Source: JAVBOW01 sp031550125
Lineage (GTDB): Bacteria > Bacteroidota > Bacteroidia > Bacteroidales > Rikenellaceae
Length of the DNA: 61,864 nt
Reading direction: 5' to 3'
NCBI GenBank assembly: GCA_031550125.1
Contig: JAVBOW010000031.1
Span: forward strand, 1-61,864
Shown here piece by piece: positions 1 to 9,176 of the stretch. The notes under the pieces were generated by a model. The model was not told where the DNA came from. It was given only the letters and a program-made list of their open reading frames with translations, and made no database searches. Every line of letters begins with the position of its first letter. Position 1 is the first letter of the stretch. Both the position numbers and the translations under genes were made by a program.

Positions 1-250
1 TTTTCTGCAAAATATTTATTTGAGAGTGATATAGAATATGAATTGGGCTATTCTTTTATTCCCATTTTTGATCTTTCCTCTTTGTTTTCCGTAACCCCGC
101 ATAACCCACGGGGGGGGGGGTTTTTAACCCCCCGCCCGCGACGTTCTGTGGTTTTCATGACCGACCCGGAGAACGGGCCGGCGGCCGGAGATTCGGAGCC
201 GGCCTCAATTATATGTTTACGGCCGGCGCGTGGATCTGGCTTTCGTCCGC
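1..250. other. Intergenic region with an 11-G homopolymer
   Basis: No convincing gene lies here. It is the downstream flank of the minus-strand sulfatase ending at 251. It contains a run of eleven G (110-120), then five T, two A and six C (128-133), so G6/C6 can fold into a hairpin. At about 198-216 there is a stretch nearly identical to the sequence opening the palindromic repeat at 34421-34437 (GGCCTCAATTAT followed by a TGTT), so this may be a decayed repeat end. Small overlapping reading frames here show no recognisable protein features. Confidence 0.5.
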
Positions 251-1651
251 TTACTCCTCGTCTTTGCCGGCCCATTGGTGGGCCTTGGCCTCAAGCTCCG
301 TCTGCTGTCCTTTGTCGCCCTGCCGCGCCATCCATGCGTCCAGCAGTTTTCTCAGGCGCGCCTTCTCTTTTGCGTAGGCGGGGTCGGCGGCGAGGTTATT
401 CATCTGGAACGGGTCTTTCTTCATGTCGTAAAGCTCCTCGGCCGGACGAGTGGCGTAAGCGTTTACCCGGCTTGCGGCGAATCCGTCGGATTTGGCTTTC
501 TCCAACCACGAGGCCCATATCTTATCCTTGGGATTGGTGGCTGCATTCTGGAACTTCGCCTCGGGGGTGAGGTTGAGGATATAGCTGAATTTGTGGTCGC
601 GTACCATTCGGATGCCGAAATATTCCGATCCGTTGATTATGCCGCGGGTTGTGTGCAGCGAATAGACCTCCGATTTATGCTCTTTGGCTTTGCCCTGCAG
701 TACGGGCAGGAAACTGCGGCCGTCGAGTTTGTCTGTTTTGGCTTTGGCTATGTCCGTCAGCGTGGGAGTGATGTCCACGTACTCGCAGTAGGCGTCGGTT
801 GTAGAGCCGGGCTTGACGACTCCCGGCCATCGTACGATGAACCCGGTACGCACCCCGGCGTCGTAGCATGTCCATTTGGCGAATGGGAATGAATGTCCCT
901 GCTCGCTGGTGAAGATGAATATGGTGTTCTTGTCGAGGTTGTATTTCTTTATCAGGGCGTCCACGCGACCTACGTCGGAGTCGAGCAGGTTGATCTCGGC
1001 CAGGTAGTTGCGGTAGGCCTCGCGCGTCTCTTTGGTGTCGGCCAGGGTGGGGGGTAGCGTCAACTTGTCGGCGTCGAATAGCGTGCGGTCGCCGCGGGTC
1101 CAGGGCGAGTGGGCGTCGTGTGAAGCCACGTAGAGGAAGAAAGGCTCGCCCGTTTTAGCCACGTCGGCCACGAAAGGTTCCATGAGGCTGATGTCGACGT
1201 TGGCGCCGCTCGGACTTAGGTACTCGAACGGGAAGGCCGACTCGGGATTGAAATGCCTCTTGCCCTGGATGGCCACGCGATAGCCCTCGTTCTTAAGGTA
1301 GTAGGGCAGGGTGTGTATGCCGTCGTTGATGAACGTGTGGTTGGGATAGGCTCCCGAACGGACGGGGTATATACCCGTAAGCATGCAGTGGCGCGTGGGC
1401 GACGACATGGCCACGGCCTGGAAAAAGTTGTTGAACTTCAGCCCTTCGGACGCCAGGCGGTTGATGTTTGGCGTTTTGGAGTCGGGGCTTCCGTAGCATC
1501 CCAGGTCGAGCATGCGTACGTCGTCCGATATGATCAGTACTATGTTCGGCCTTTTGGCCTTCTCTTTCGTGGCCGCCGACGACTCGACGGCGGCGCAGCC
1601 TGCGGCCACGGTCAGCGACGAGAGCAGCAGGGTGCGGGATGATGGTTTCAT
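251..1651 (-). CDS. Secreted sulfatase (S1 family, Ser-type)
   Basis: A 466-residue type I sulfatase, expected to hydrolyse sulfate esters or N-sulfates on host or dietary glycans. The N-terminus is a signal peptide, possibly a lipoprotein signal with Cys19. Metal-binding Asp43-Asp44 lies in a PNIVLIISDD strand. The formylglycine motif is SSPTR at 83-87 with LTG after it, so Ser83 would be converted by an anaerobic (radical SAM) maturase, which is not in this window. The usual DNG/DHG metal segment reads SEQGH here, a variant that may mark a particular S1 subfamily. The gene is divergent from the sulfatase at 1775, with 123 bases between their starts. The substrate cannot be read from sequence. 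Confidence 0.9.
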   Translation of the reverse strand: MKPSSRTLLLSSLTVAAGCAAVESSAATKEKAKRPNIVLIISDDVRMLDLGCYGSPDSKTPNINRLASEGLKFNNFFQAVAMSSPTRHCMLTGIYPVRSGAYPNHTFINDGIHTLPYYLKNEGYRVAIQGKRHFNPESAFPFEYLSPSGANVDISLMEPFVADVAKTGEPFFLYVASHDAHSPWTRGDRTLFDADKLTLPPTLADTKETREAYRNYLAEINLLDSDVGRVDALIKKYNLDKNTIFIFTSEQGHSFPFAKWTCYDAGVRTGFIVRWPGVVKPGSTTDAYCEYVDITPTLTDIAKAKTDKLDGRSFLPVLQGKAKEHKSEVYSLHTTRGIINGSEYFGIRMVRDHKFSYILNLTPEAKFQNAATNPKDKIWASWLEKAKSDGFAASRVNAYATRPAEELYDMKKDPFQMNNLAADPAYAKEKARLRKLLDAWMARQGDKGQQTELEAKAHQWAGKDEE

Positions 1652-1774
1652 TGCGGTATGGGGTTAAAAGTTATTTACGGATCATAAAGGTAACGCTTTT
1701 CGGCCAAGATTGTTCCGTGGTGGATTATTTTCAGGTTAAAATTTGTATCTTGCAAAAAATTAATCCTTACTGTA
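1652..1774. promoter_or_regulatory. Divergent promoter region of two sulfatase genes
   Basis: The 123-base gap separates the starts of two head-to-head sulfatase genes. On the minus strand TACCTTTA (1692..1685) approximates the Bacteroidetes -7 box TAnnTTTG. On the plus strand TATCTTGC (1746-1753) is a weaker match, 22 bases before the ATG at 1775. Divergent placement suggests shared control, but no operator was identified. Confidence 0.4.
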
Positions 1775-3478
1775 ATGAATAAAACCTTGACATTATGCGC
1801 CATGGGCGTTCTGGCCTGTGCGGCCGGGGCCGAAGCCAAACAGCCTAATATCATAGTTATCCTGACGGACGACATGGGATATTCCGACCTGGGGTGCTAT
1901 GGCGGCGCGATCCGAACCCCGAATCTCGACCGTCTGGCGGCCGAAGGACTGCAGTATATGCAATTTTACAATACGGCGCGCAGCTGTCCGTCGAGGGCGA
2001 GCCTTCTTACGGGACTCCATCCTCATCAGGCCGGCGTAGGTCACATGACGGATAACCGCGGCGAGGACGGTTACCGCGGCGGGCTGAATACCCATTGCGT
2101 GACTTTCGCCGAGGTTCTCAAACCCGCAGGGTACGAAACGTACGCCGTGGGCAAATGGCACGTAAGCAAGGATATGAGCAAGAACGGCCCCAGGAACAAC
2201 TGGCCCATGCAGCGTGGTTTCGACCACTACTACGGCACTATACAGGGCGGCGGCAGTTTCTTCGATCCGGCCTCGCTGTGCCGCGGCAACGAGTATATAA
2301 CCGTGGAAAACGATCCGAAATATAACCCGGGCAAGGGTAAGTTCTATTACACCAACGCTATAGGCGACAACGCCTGCATGTTCCTCGACGAACACAGGAA
2401 GGAACGCGGCGACAAGCCTTTCTTCATGTACGTGGCCTTTACTGCCGCTCACTGGCCCATGCATATTCCGGCCGAGGACGCCGACATGTACAAAGGCGCT
2501 TTCGACAAGGGGTGGGACGCGCTGCGCCAGGCCAAATACAAGGATATGGTGAAACGCGGCATAATCCGTCCAGAGTGGGCGTTGAGCCAGGACCAGTCGG
2601 TAAAGGAGTGGAACGCCGTGGTACATAAAGATTTCGAGAAGCGCTGCATGGAGGTTTACGCCGCCATGGTCACCGTGATGGACCGCAACGTAGGTAAGAT
2701 AGTAGAAGAACTCCGCAAAAACGGCCAGTTGGAGAACACGGTGATATTCTACCTGCAGGACAACGGCGGCTGCGCCGAGGATATGGAGCGCGGCAAGGAG
2801 CCTTACCTGGTCAAGATACCGCAAGGCGAGGATCTCTCCCCCATGGGGCCTGACGAATTACAGACCCGCCTGGTACCGATAAAATCGCGCGAAGGCAAGC
2901 AGATGCAGCGCGGCCGCGTGATGCCCGGCCCTGCCGACACCTATGTGGCTTACGGCAAGGCGTGGGCTTATCTGAGCAACACCCCTTTCCGCGAGTATAA
3001 GCACTGGGTACACGAGGGAGGTATATCCACTCCGCTGATAGTAAACTGGCCCGCAGGCATAAAGGCCCGCGGCGAGCGCCGCCAGCGACCGGGTCAGCTT
3101 ATGGATATCATGGCCACCTGCGTGGAGCTTTCCGGGGCGGACTACCCCAAAACTTTCAAGGGCGAAGATATATATCCCTGCGAGGGCAAGAGCCTGGCGT
3201 CGTCCTTCGCCGCGGACAACTCCGGCGATGGCCGCTACCTCTATTGGGAGCACGAAGGCAACCGCGCCGTCCGCACCGGGCAATGGAAGCTGGTTTATAA
3301 AGCCGAAAAAGGCAAGAGCCGCGATATCGAACCGGGAGACTGGGAACTTTACGACATGAGCGCCGACCGCACCGAAACCAACAATCTGGCCGCCAAATAT
3401 CCCGACCGCGTGGCCGAGATGGCGAAAAAATGGGACGAATACGCCGTGAGGTGCCATGTGACTCCCTGGCCCAAATAA
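1775..3478 (+). CDS. Secreted arylsulfatase (S1 family, Ser-type)
   Basis: A 567-residue arylsulfatase with an N-terminal signal peptide (cleavage near AGAEA, about residue 21). The metal-binding pair Asp32-Asp33 is in ILTDDMGYSD. The modification motif is SCPSR (70-74) followed by ASLLTG, so Ser70 is the predicted formylglycine residue. A later YLQDNGG supplies the Asp-Asn metal ligands. The length and the C-terminal W-E-H-E / R-x-G-x-W-K-L blocks are usual for arylsulfatase A-like enzymes of gut Bacteroidetes. It precedes a secreted GH2 glycosidase, consistent with stepwise desulfation and cleavage of a sulfated glycan. The specific substrate is unknown. Confidence 0.93.
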   Translation: MNKTLTLCAMGVLACAAGAEAKQPNIIVILTDDMGYSDLGCYGGAIRTPNLDRLAAEGLQYMQFYNTARSCPSRASLLTGLHPHQAGVGHMTDNRGEDGYRGGLNTHCVTFAEVLKPAGYETYAVGKWHVSKDMSKNGPRNNWPMQRGFDHYYGTIQGGGSFFDPASLCRGNEYITVENDPKYNPGKGKFYYTNAIGDNACMFLDEHRKERGDKPFFMYVAFTAAHWPMHIPAEDADMYKGAFDKGWDALRQAKYKDMVKRGIIRPEWALSQDQSVKEWNAVVHKDFEKRCMEVYAAMVTVMDRNVGKIVEELRKNGQLENTVIFYLQDNGGCAEDMERGKEPYLVKIPQGEDLSPMGPDELQTRLVPIKSREGKQMQRGRVMPGPADTYVAYGKAWAYLSNTPFREYKHWVHEGGISTPLIVNWPAGIKARGERRQRPGQLMDIMATCVELSGADYPKTFKGEDIYPCEGKSLASSFAADNSGDGRYLYWEHEGNRAVRTGQWKLVYKAEKGKSRDIEPGDWELYDMSADRTETNNLAAKYPDRVAEMAKKWDEYAVRCHVTPWPK

Positions 3479-3490
3479 ATCCGACGCCGC

Positions 3491-3525
3491 CACAACGGCA
3501 CTCCTGTTAAAGGAGTGCCGTTGTG
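3491..3525 (+). terminator. Perfect 15-bp hairpin between sulfatase and GH2
   Basis: CACAACGGCACTCCT (3491-3505) pairs perfectly with 3511-3525 across a 5-base loop. It lies 13 bases after the sulfatase stop and 52 bases before the GH2 ATG. There is no long T tract on the plus strand, so it may be a weak terminator or a transcript-stabilising hairpin. Confidence 0.6.
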
Positions 3526-3576
3526 TGTAATATATTTAATCGCAAGAATAACAACCCAACACCAATAAATACGAAA

Positions 3577-5892
3577 ATGAGAACTGTTAAAATTTCCTTG
3601 TTGCTCATCGCGGCGGGGCTTTCCGTCCTCTCCTCCCAGGCCGCATGGAAGCCCGTCCCCGGGCAGATAATGACCCGCTGGGCCGCCGAGGTAGATCCCA
3701 AATGTCCCCTGCCGGAGTATCCTCGTCCCCAGATGGTCCGCGTAGAGTGGCAGAACCTGAATGGTTTATGGGACTATGCCGTAACGCCGATAGAGGCGGC
3801 TTCGTCCGCCATTGGCGACGGGCAGATACTTGTGCCGTTCGCCATAGAATCGGCCCTGTCCGGCGTAAAGCGTACTTTCACCGACAAGGAAAAATTATGG
3901 TATAAACGTACATTCGACGTTCCGGCCTCATGGCGTACCGCGGGACGGCGCGTTATATTGCACTTCGGCGCAGTGGATTACGAGTGTACGGTTAAGGTCA
4001 ACGGCCGGAAGGCCGGAAGCCATGCCGGAAGCTCCGACGCCTTCAACTTCGACATAACAGACCTGTTGGTCCCGGGCGACAAACAGGAGGTGTCGCTGGA
4101 AGTGACCGATCCGACGGACAATGGCCGTCAACCGCGCGGCAAGCAGGTCTTCAAACCAGGAGGGATACGTTATACGGCCGTCTCGGGTATATGGAAGACC
4201 GTATGGATGGAACCGGTGGCCAAGCAGCACATAACGTCGTTCAAAGGCGTGCCGGACATAGACAAGGGAACATATACCGTGGCCGCCGACGTGGCCCTCC
4301 CCGAAGGTGCGAGGGTCGCCTATACGGTGCTGGACGGAGGTAAAGAGGTGGCCAAAGGTTCGGGCGTCAGCGGCGAGAAGGTTGTCCTGGGCATTCCCTC
4401 CGCTAAATGGTGGTCGAACGAAACCCCATTCCTCTACGACCTGAAGATGACCGTAACCGACAAGGCGGGCAAGACGGTGGATGAGGTAAAATCGTATTTC
4501 GGCATGCGCAAGATATCCATAGCCAAAGACGAAAAGGGTTTCAACCGTATAATGCTCAATAATAAATTCGTCTTCCAGTATGGTTTCCTCGACCAGGGAT
4601 GGTGGCCCGAAAGCCTTCTTACAGCCCCCACCGAGGAGGCTTTGGTGTTCGATGTGGATTTCACCAAAAGGGCCGGTTTCAACACCATTCGCAAACATAT
4701 AAAGATAGAGTCCGATCGTTTCTACTACCATTGCGACAAAACAGGCGTGATAGTGTGGCAGGACGCCGTGTCGGGCGATAAATTCAATGCCAAGGATTTT
4801 TATAACAGACCCGTAGAAAAAGATCCCGTGGCGGCCAAACAGTTTGAGACCGAACTCAAGGCAATGATAGATCAGCTGTATAACTATCCATGTATCGTCA
4901 ATTGGGTTGTATTCAACGAAGGTTGGGGGCAGTACGGCGGCACTACATGGATAGACTGGACTAAACGCTACGACCCTTCGCGCCTGGCGGAGGTGAGCGG
5001 ATGGGTGGATATGGGTAACGGCGACATAAACGACGTCCACCACTATCCCGACCCGGCGCGCGTGGACAATCCCGGCCCCAACCGCGCCTTTGCGGTGGGT
5101 GAATTCGGCGGCCTCGGCTTGCCCGTGAAAGGCCACCTGTGGAATCCCGATATGCGCAACTGGGGATATTCCACCTTCGATTCCAAGGATAAACTGGAGG
5201 AAAAATACAAATACCTGATCTTCCATCTTCGCACTATGATCCCCGAAGGGCTGAGCGCCGCCATTTACACCCAAACCACCGACGTTGAGGGCGAGGTGAA
5301 CGGCATGCTCACCTACGACCGCGCCGTGGAGAAGATCCCCGCCGCCGAGCTGGCCGCCATTCACGCCCCGCTGTACGGAAAGCAGATGACCCTGAAGGTG
5401 GCCATGGACGATTCTCAGAAATCGGGTAAGGAGTGGTACTACACTACCGTACAGCCCGAAACGGATTGGTACGGTACGTCCGCCCCCAAGGGCTGGAAGC
5501 AGGGTAAGGCCCCATTCGGCTTCATGCCTCCTTCCATGATGACACACCTGTCATACTACGAAAGGACTGATCCGGCTACGGTTCCCGCAACCGAGTGGAA
5601 AAGCCCCGACATATGGATATGGCGCGAGTTCGACCTGAGCGAAATACCCTCAAACCCCTATCTGAGGATGCGCTATGAGGTGAATTTCGAAGTGTACATA
5701 AACGGAGTGCCGGCATACGAACTCGCCGGCCGCGGAGCGCACTACTATAACACCGCATGGTTCAAAATAAGCGACAAGGCGATAAAATCCCTCAAAAAGG
5801 GCAAAAACACTATCGCCATCCATTCCAACCGCCCGCCCAAAAAGGAGGCCAGCTACATTATCGACGCTCAGATAGTGGATCTGGGCGACTAA
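3577..5892 (+). CDS. Secreted glycoside hydrolase family 2 enzyme
   Basis: A GH2 enzyme (beta-galactosidase/glucuronidase/mannosidase superfamily) of 771 residues. I choose ATG 3577 because it opens a typical signal peptide (MRTVKISLLL...SSQA); the frame extends upstream to 3523, but that start lies inside the hairpin at 3491-3525. Domain order is an N-terminal jelly-roll (W-x-N-L-N-G-L-W-D-Y), an immunoglobulin-like domain, a TIM barrel, and a C-terminal beta-rich extension after about residue 590. The predicted acid/base is Glu448 in FNEGWG and the predicted nucleophile Glu509 in GEFGG. Sugar specificity cannot be deduced. It follows a sulfatase on the same strand. Confidence 0.9.
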   Translation: MRTVKISLLLIAAGLSVLSSQAAWKPVPGQIMTRWAAEVDPKCPLPEYPRPQMVRVEWQNLNGLWDYAVTPIEAASSAIGDGQILVPFAIESALSGVKRTFTDKEKLWYKRTFDVPASWRTAGRRVILHFGAVDYECTVKVNGRKAGSHAGSSDAFNFDITDLLVPGDKQEVSLEVTDPTDNGRQPRGKQVFKPGGIRYTAVSGIWKTVWMEPVAKQHITSFKGVPDIDKGTYTVAADVALPEGARVAYTVLDGGKEVAKGSGVSGEKVVLGIPSAKWWSNETPFLYDLKMTVTDKAGKTVDEVKSYFGMRKISIAKDEKGFNRIMLNNKFVFQYGFLDQGWWPESLLTAPTEEALVFDVDFTKRAGFNTIRKHIKIESDRFYYHCDKTGVIVWQDAVSGDKFNAKDFYNRPVEKDPVAAKQFETELKAMIDQLYNYPCIVNWVVFNEGWGQYGGTTWIDWTKRYDPSRLAEVSGWVDMGNGDINDVHHYPDPARVDNPGPNRAFAVGEFGGLGLPVKGHLWNPDMRNWGYSTFDSKDKLEEKYKYLIFHLRTMIPEGLSAAIYTQTTDVEGEVNGMLTYDRAVEKIPAAELAAIHAPLYGKQMTLKVAMDDSQKSGKEWYYTTVQPETDWYGTSAPKGWKQGKAPFGFMPPSMMTHLSYYERTDPATVPATEWKSPDIWIWREFDLSEIPSNPYLRMRYEVNFEVYINGVPAYELAGRGAHYYNTAWFKISDKAIKSLKKGKNTIAIHSNRPPKKEASYIIDAQIVDLGD

Positions 5893-5971
5893 AGAGGCCG
5901 TATCGCGCCTTTTGAAAGGTTGTCCATAGCCTTAGGGGAATGTTAGCCGTGACCCGATAAAGGTCTGCAAA

Positions 5972-6026
5972 AAGAGAATCCCCCGTAAGCGCTTCGGTTA
6001 CCGAATGCCTTACGGGGGATTCTCTT
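5972..6026. terminator. Bidirectional terminator between GH2 and infB
   Basis: A long stem of 18 base pairs (5972-5989 with 6009-6026) carries a T-run (6026-6029) on the plus side and an A-run (5969-5973) on the other side. It sits between two convergent genes and should terminate both. Confidence 0.85.
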
Positions 6027-6047
6027 TTTACAAAAGGTGCGATGCCG

Positions 6048-8999
6048 TTACTTGCGTTTCACTTCCACTATTTCGTAGCCTTCCACTATGTCGCCTACTT
6101 TTATGTCGTTGAAGCTCTCGATGTTCAGTCCGCATTCCATTCCGTTGGTCACCTCCTTGACGTCGTCCTTGAAGCGTTTCAGGGAGCCTAACTTTCCGGT
6201 GTAGACAACGATACCGTCGCGAATTATCCTTATGGGGGTGTTCCTTGTTATCCTGCCCTCGCGGACGATACATCCGGCCACGGTACCCACTTTGGTGATC
6301 TTGAACGTTTCGAGAACCTCTATCGAGCATACTATCTCCTCTTTTGTCTCGGGGGCGAGCATGCCCTCTATAGCGTCCTTGATGTCGTTTATGGCGTCGT
6401 AGATTATGGAGTAGAGCCTTATCTCTATCTCTTCCTTTTCCGCAAGTTTCCTTGCGCCGGACGACGGCCTCACCTGGAAGCCCACGATGACGGCGTTGGA
6501 GGCGGCCGCCAGCAGTACGTCGGATTCCGATATCTGTCCCACGGCCTTGTGGATGACGTTTACCTGCACCTCCGCTTTCGACAGTTTCATCAGCGAGTCG
6601 GTCATGGCCTCGATGGAGCCGTCCACGTCGCCTTTGACGATAATGTTGAGTTCCTTGAAATTGCCTATGGCTATGCGTCGGCCTATCTCGTCGAGCGTGA
6701 TGTGCTTTTGCGTCCTCAGGCCCTGCATGCGCTGTAATTGCTCGCGTTTGTTGGCCACTTCGCGGGCGCTGCGGTCGTCGTCCATGACGTTGAAGGTGTC
6801 GCCGGCCTGCGGCGCTCCGCTCAGGCCGAGGATCTGCACCGGGGTGGACGGGCCGGCCTCGGTCACTTTCTGCCCGTGTTCGTCGAACATGGCCTTCACG
6901 CGGCCGGAGTAGATGCCCGATACGATCACGTCGCCTATCCTCATGGTGCCGTTCTGTACGAGTACGGTGGCCACGTAGCCGCGGCCTTTGTCGAGGGTCG
7001 ATTCTATTACCGCTCCCGCGGCCTGCCTGTTGGGATTGGCCTTCAGGTTGAGGAATTCCGCCTCCAGGAGAACCTTTTCGAGGAGTTTGTCGAGGTTGAT
7101 ACCCGCCTTGGCCGATACCTCCTGCGACTGGAATTTGCCTCCCCAGTCCTCTACGAGGTAATTCATGCCGGCCAGCTGCTCCTTGATCTTCTCGGGATTG
7201 GCCGACGGCTTATCTATCTTATTTATAGCGAACACCATGGGGACACCCGCGGCGGCCGCGTGGTTGATAGCCTCCACCGTTTGCGGCATGACGCTGTCGT
7301 CGGCCGCCACTATGATAATGGCTACGTCGGTCATCTTGGCTCCCCGGGCGCGCATGGCGGTAAAGGCTTCGTGGCCCGGCGTGTCGAGGAAGGTTATCTG
7401 ACGTTCGCCCAGTTTTACGCTGTATGCGCCTATGTGCTGGGTTATGCCGCCCGCCTCGCCTGCTATGACGTTGGCAGAGCGAATATTGTCCAGCAGCGAC
7501 GTTTTGCCGTGGTCGACGTGGCCCATGACGGTAACCACGGGCGGACGGGGCGAGAGGTCCTCTTCGCTGTCCTGATCTTCGTCCTCTATGGCTTCCTGTA
7601 TCTCCACCGACACGAACTCCACTTTGAAACCGAACTCCTCTGCCACGATAACCAGAGCCTCGGCGTCGAGCCGTTGGTTTATCGACACCATCAGGCCAAG
7701 GTTCATGCACGCCATGATAACCTCGGTCACCGAGACGTCCATCATGGAGGCAAGCTCGCTCACGGTAACGAATTCGGTGACCTGCAGCGTGCTTTTGTCT
7801 ATTTGTTGGCGTTCGATCTCTTCGTCGCGGCGCGAGGCTACGGCGTCGCGTTTGTCGCGGCGGTATTTGGCGCTCTTGCTTTTGCCTCCCTTGTTGGTGA
7901 GGCGCATCAGAGTCTCTTTTACCTGCTTTTGAACGTCCTCGTCGCTCACCTCGGGCCTGACGACCGGTTTGGGTCCTTTGGCTTTCTTGTCTTTCTGGGG
8001 CGCTGCCGGACGCTGGCCGCCGCCGGGGCCGCCGGGTTGCGGCTTGGTGACGTCCACGCGGTCTTTTGTTATGCGTTTACGTTTCTCGCGGCGCGAATCG
8101 CCGTGGTCGCCGCGGCCCTTTTCGAGCGCGCCGACGTCTATCTTGCCCAACACCTTGGGGCCGGACAGTTTGCTTGCGTCGGGGGCGCGGAATACGTCCA
8201 CCTCCTTTTCTGCCTGTCTCTGGTCGTAGGTTTTGCTTTGTATGACTGGTTCCGGGGCCGGGGCGGGCTTTTCGGGAGCGGGCGCTGCGGGCACTTCCGC
8301 CGCTTTAGGCGCTACCGAGACTGCGGGTTTGGTTTCCGGAGCTTTCGCCTCGGGGGCTTTGGCCTCTTCGGCCTTTATTTCGGGTTGTACCGCGGCGGGC
8401 TTGACCTCGGGCTTTGCCTCCGGGGCGGGCGCTGCGGGAGCGGCTGTCTCGGCCTTTGCTTCGGGTGCAGGGGCCGGTGCGGGCGTTGGCGCTGGTTTCA
8501 CTTCGGGCGTTGCGGGCGCTTCCGTCGTTTTAGGCGCTTCAGGCGCAGGCGTTGCCGCCGGGGCGGGTTTCGCCTCGGGTTCGACTGCCGGTTTGACGTC
8601 GGCAGGGGCTGGCGCTTCGGCTTTTGGGGCGGCGGGTTTGTTGCCCGCACTAAGGTCTATCTTGCCCAATACCTTCGGCATGCGGTCGGCAACCTCGTCG
8701 CGTACGTTTATAATGCCGCTCTTTATCACCACCTCTTCTTCCTCGTCGTGGGCCTCTTTCTTATTGCCCAGCGAGACGCTCTCCTGCTTGAGGTTGATCT
8801 TTTCGCGGATGTTGACCTTCTCGCCCGTACGCAAAGCGCCGAACTCCTTCTCCAACACCGCGTAAACGTCGGGTTCGATAAGGGTGTTGGGCGTACTGGC
8901 GATTTTGATGCCCTTTTTGTCGAGAAAGTCCACTATGGTCCCCACACCAACCGTAAACTCTTTGGCAACCTGGGGCAGCCTCCGTTTAATTTCACTCAT
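6048..8999 (-). CDS. infB: Translation initiation factor IF-2
   Basis: IF-2 (983 residues) is the GTPase that brings initiator fMet-tRNA to the 30S subunit and promotes subunit joining. The N-terminal IF2N domain (about 1-60) is followed by a long Pro/Ala/Glu/Lys-rich linker (about 120-265), a basic segment, and a second IF2N-type domain. The G domain begins near residue 490 with GHVDHGKT, then DTPGHEAF and NKIDKP. Domains II, III and the C-terminal fMet-tRNA-binding domain follow. It is the last gene of rimP-nusA-infB, 177 bases after nusA. The linker explains the very long open frames on the opposite strand. Confidence 0.98.
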   Translation of the reverse strand: MSEIKRRLPQVAKEFTVGVGTIVDFLDKKGIKIASTPNTLIEPDVYAVLEKEFGALRTGEKVNIREKINLKQESVSLGNKKEAHDEEEEVVIKSGIINVRDEVADRMPKVLGKIDLSAGNKPAAPKAEAPAPADVKPAVEPEAKPAPAATPAPEAPKTTEAPATPEVKPAPTPAPAPAPEAKAETAAPAAPAPEAKPEVKPAAVQPEIKAEEAKAPEAKAPETKPAVSVAPKAAEVPAAPAPEKPAPAPEPVIQSKTYDQRQAEKEVDVFRAPDASKLSGPKVLGKIDVGALEKGRGDHGDSRREKRKRITKDRVDVTKPQPGGPGGGQRPAAPQKDKKAKGPKPVVRPEVSDEDVQKQVKETLMRLTNKGGKSKSAKYRRDKRDAVASRRDEEIERQQIDKSTLQVTEFVTVSELASMMDVSVTEVIMACMNLGLMVSINQRLDAEALVIVAEEFGFKVEFVSVEIQEAIEDEDQDSEEDLSPRPPVVTVMGHVDHGKTSLLDNIRSANVIAGEAGGITQHIGAYSVKLGERQITFLDTPGHEAFTAMRARGAKMTDVAIIIVAADDSVMPQTVEAINHAAAAGVPMVFAINKIDKPSANPEKIKEQLAGMNYLVEDWGGKFQSQEVSAKAGINLDKLLEKVLLEAEFLNLKANPNRQAAGAVIESTLDKGRGYVATVLVQNGTMRIGDVIVSGIYSGRVKAMFDEHGQKVTEAGPSTPVQILGLSGAPQAGDTFNVMDDDRSAREVANKREQLQRMQGLRTQKHITLDEIGRRIAIGNFKELNIIVKGDVDGSIEAMTDSLMKLSKAEVQVNVIHKAVGQISESDVLLAAASNAVIVGFQVRPSSGARKLAEKEEIEIRLYSIIYDAINDIKDAIEGMLAPETKEEIVCSIEVLETFKITKVGTVAGCIVREGRITRNTPIRIIRDGIVVYTGKLGSLKRFKDDVKEVTNGMECGLNIESFNDIKVGDIVEGYEIVEVKRK

Positions 9000-9176
9000 A
9001 TTGCTTTACTTTAGTATTGACCGCACATATCGTACTCCGTATCCGCTTTAAATCCTGCAGGCCCGGAGTTAAAGCCCCGGGCGGGCGGAATGCGACTTAC
9101 GCTACGCGCAGCGTCGTTGTCGGAAGCGGCACAGGTTCCTGACAAACCGTTTCCTGCTGTTTTTTCAGAACTTTCG
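9000..9176 (-). other. nusA-infB intergenic spacer
   Basis: This 177-base spacer inside the operon has no gene. A small GC hairpin (GCCCGG 9061-9066 with CCGGGC 9077-9082) is visible. I found no clear TAnnTTTG box for a separate infB promoter. Confidence 0.5.

Noticed and set aside
3523..3576. An upstream start for the GH2 gene
   Set aside because: It begins inside the perfect hairpin at 3491-3525 and would place a polar Asn-rich tail before a normal signal peptide.
3928..5547. A 539-codon minus-strand open frame opposite the first GH2 gene
   Set aside because: It lies wholly within the GH2 gene, which has clear catalytic motifs; the antisense translation has no recognisable features.
6738..9014. 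A 758-codon plus-strand open frame opposite infB
   Set aside because: It is antisense to the Ala/Pro/Glu-rich IF-2 linker and G domain, has Gly/Arg/Phe-rich low-complexity text, and shows no domain. GC-rich codon bias creates such shadow frames.
9090..9125. Another copy of the palindromic repeat
   Set aside because: Only a short CGCGCAGCGTCGTT match is shared with the repeat; the flanks do not align, so chance is likely.
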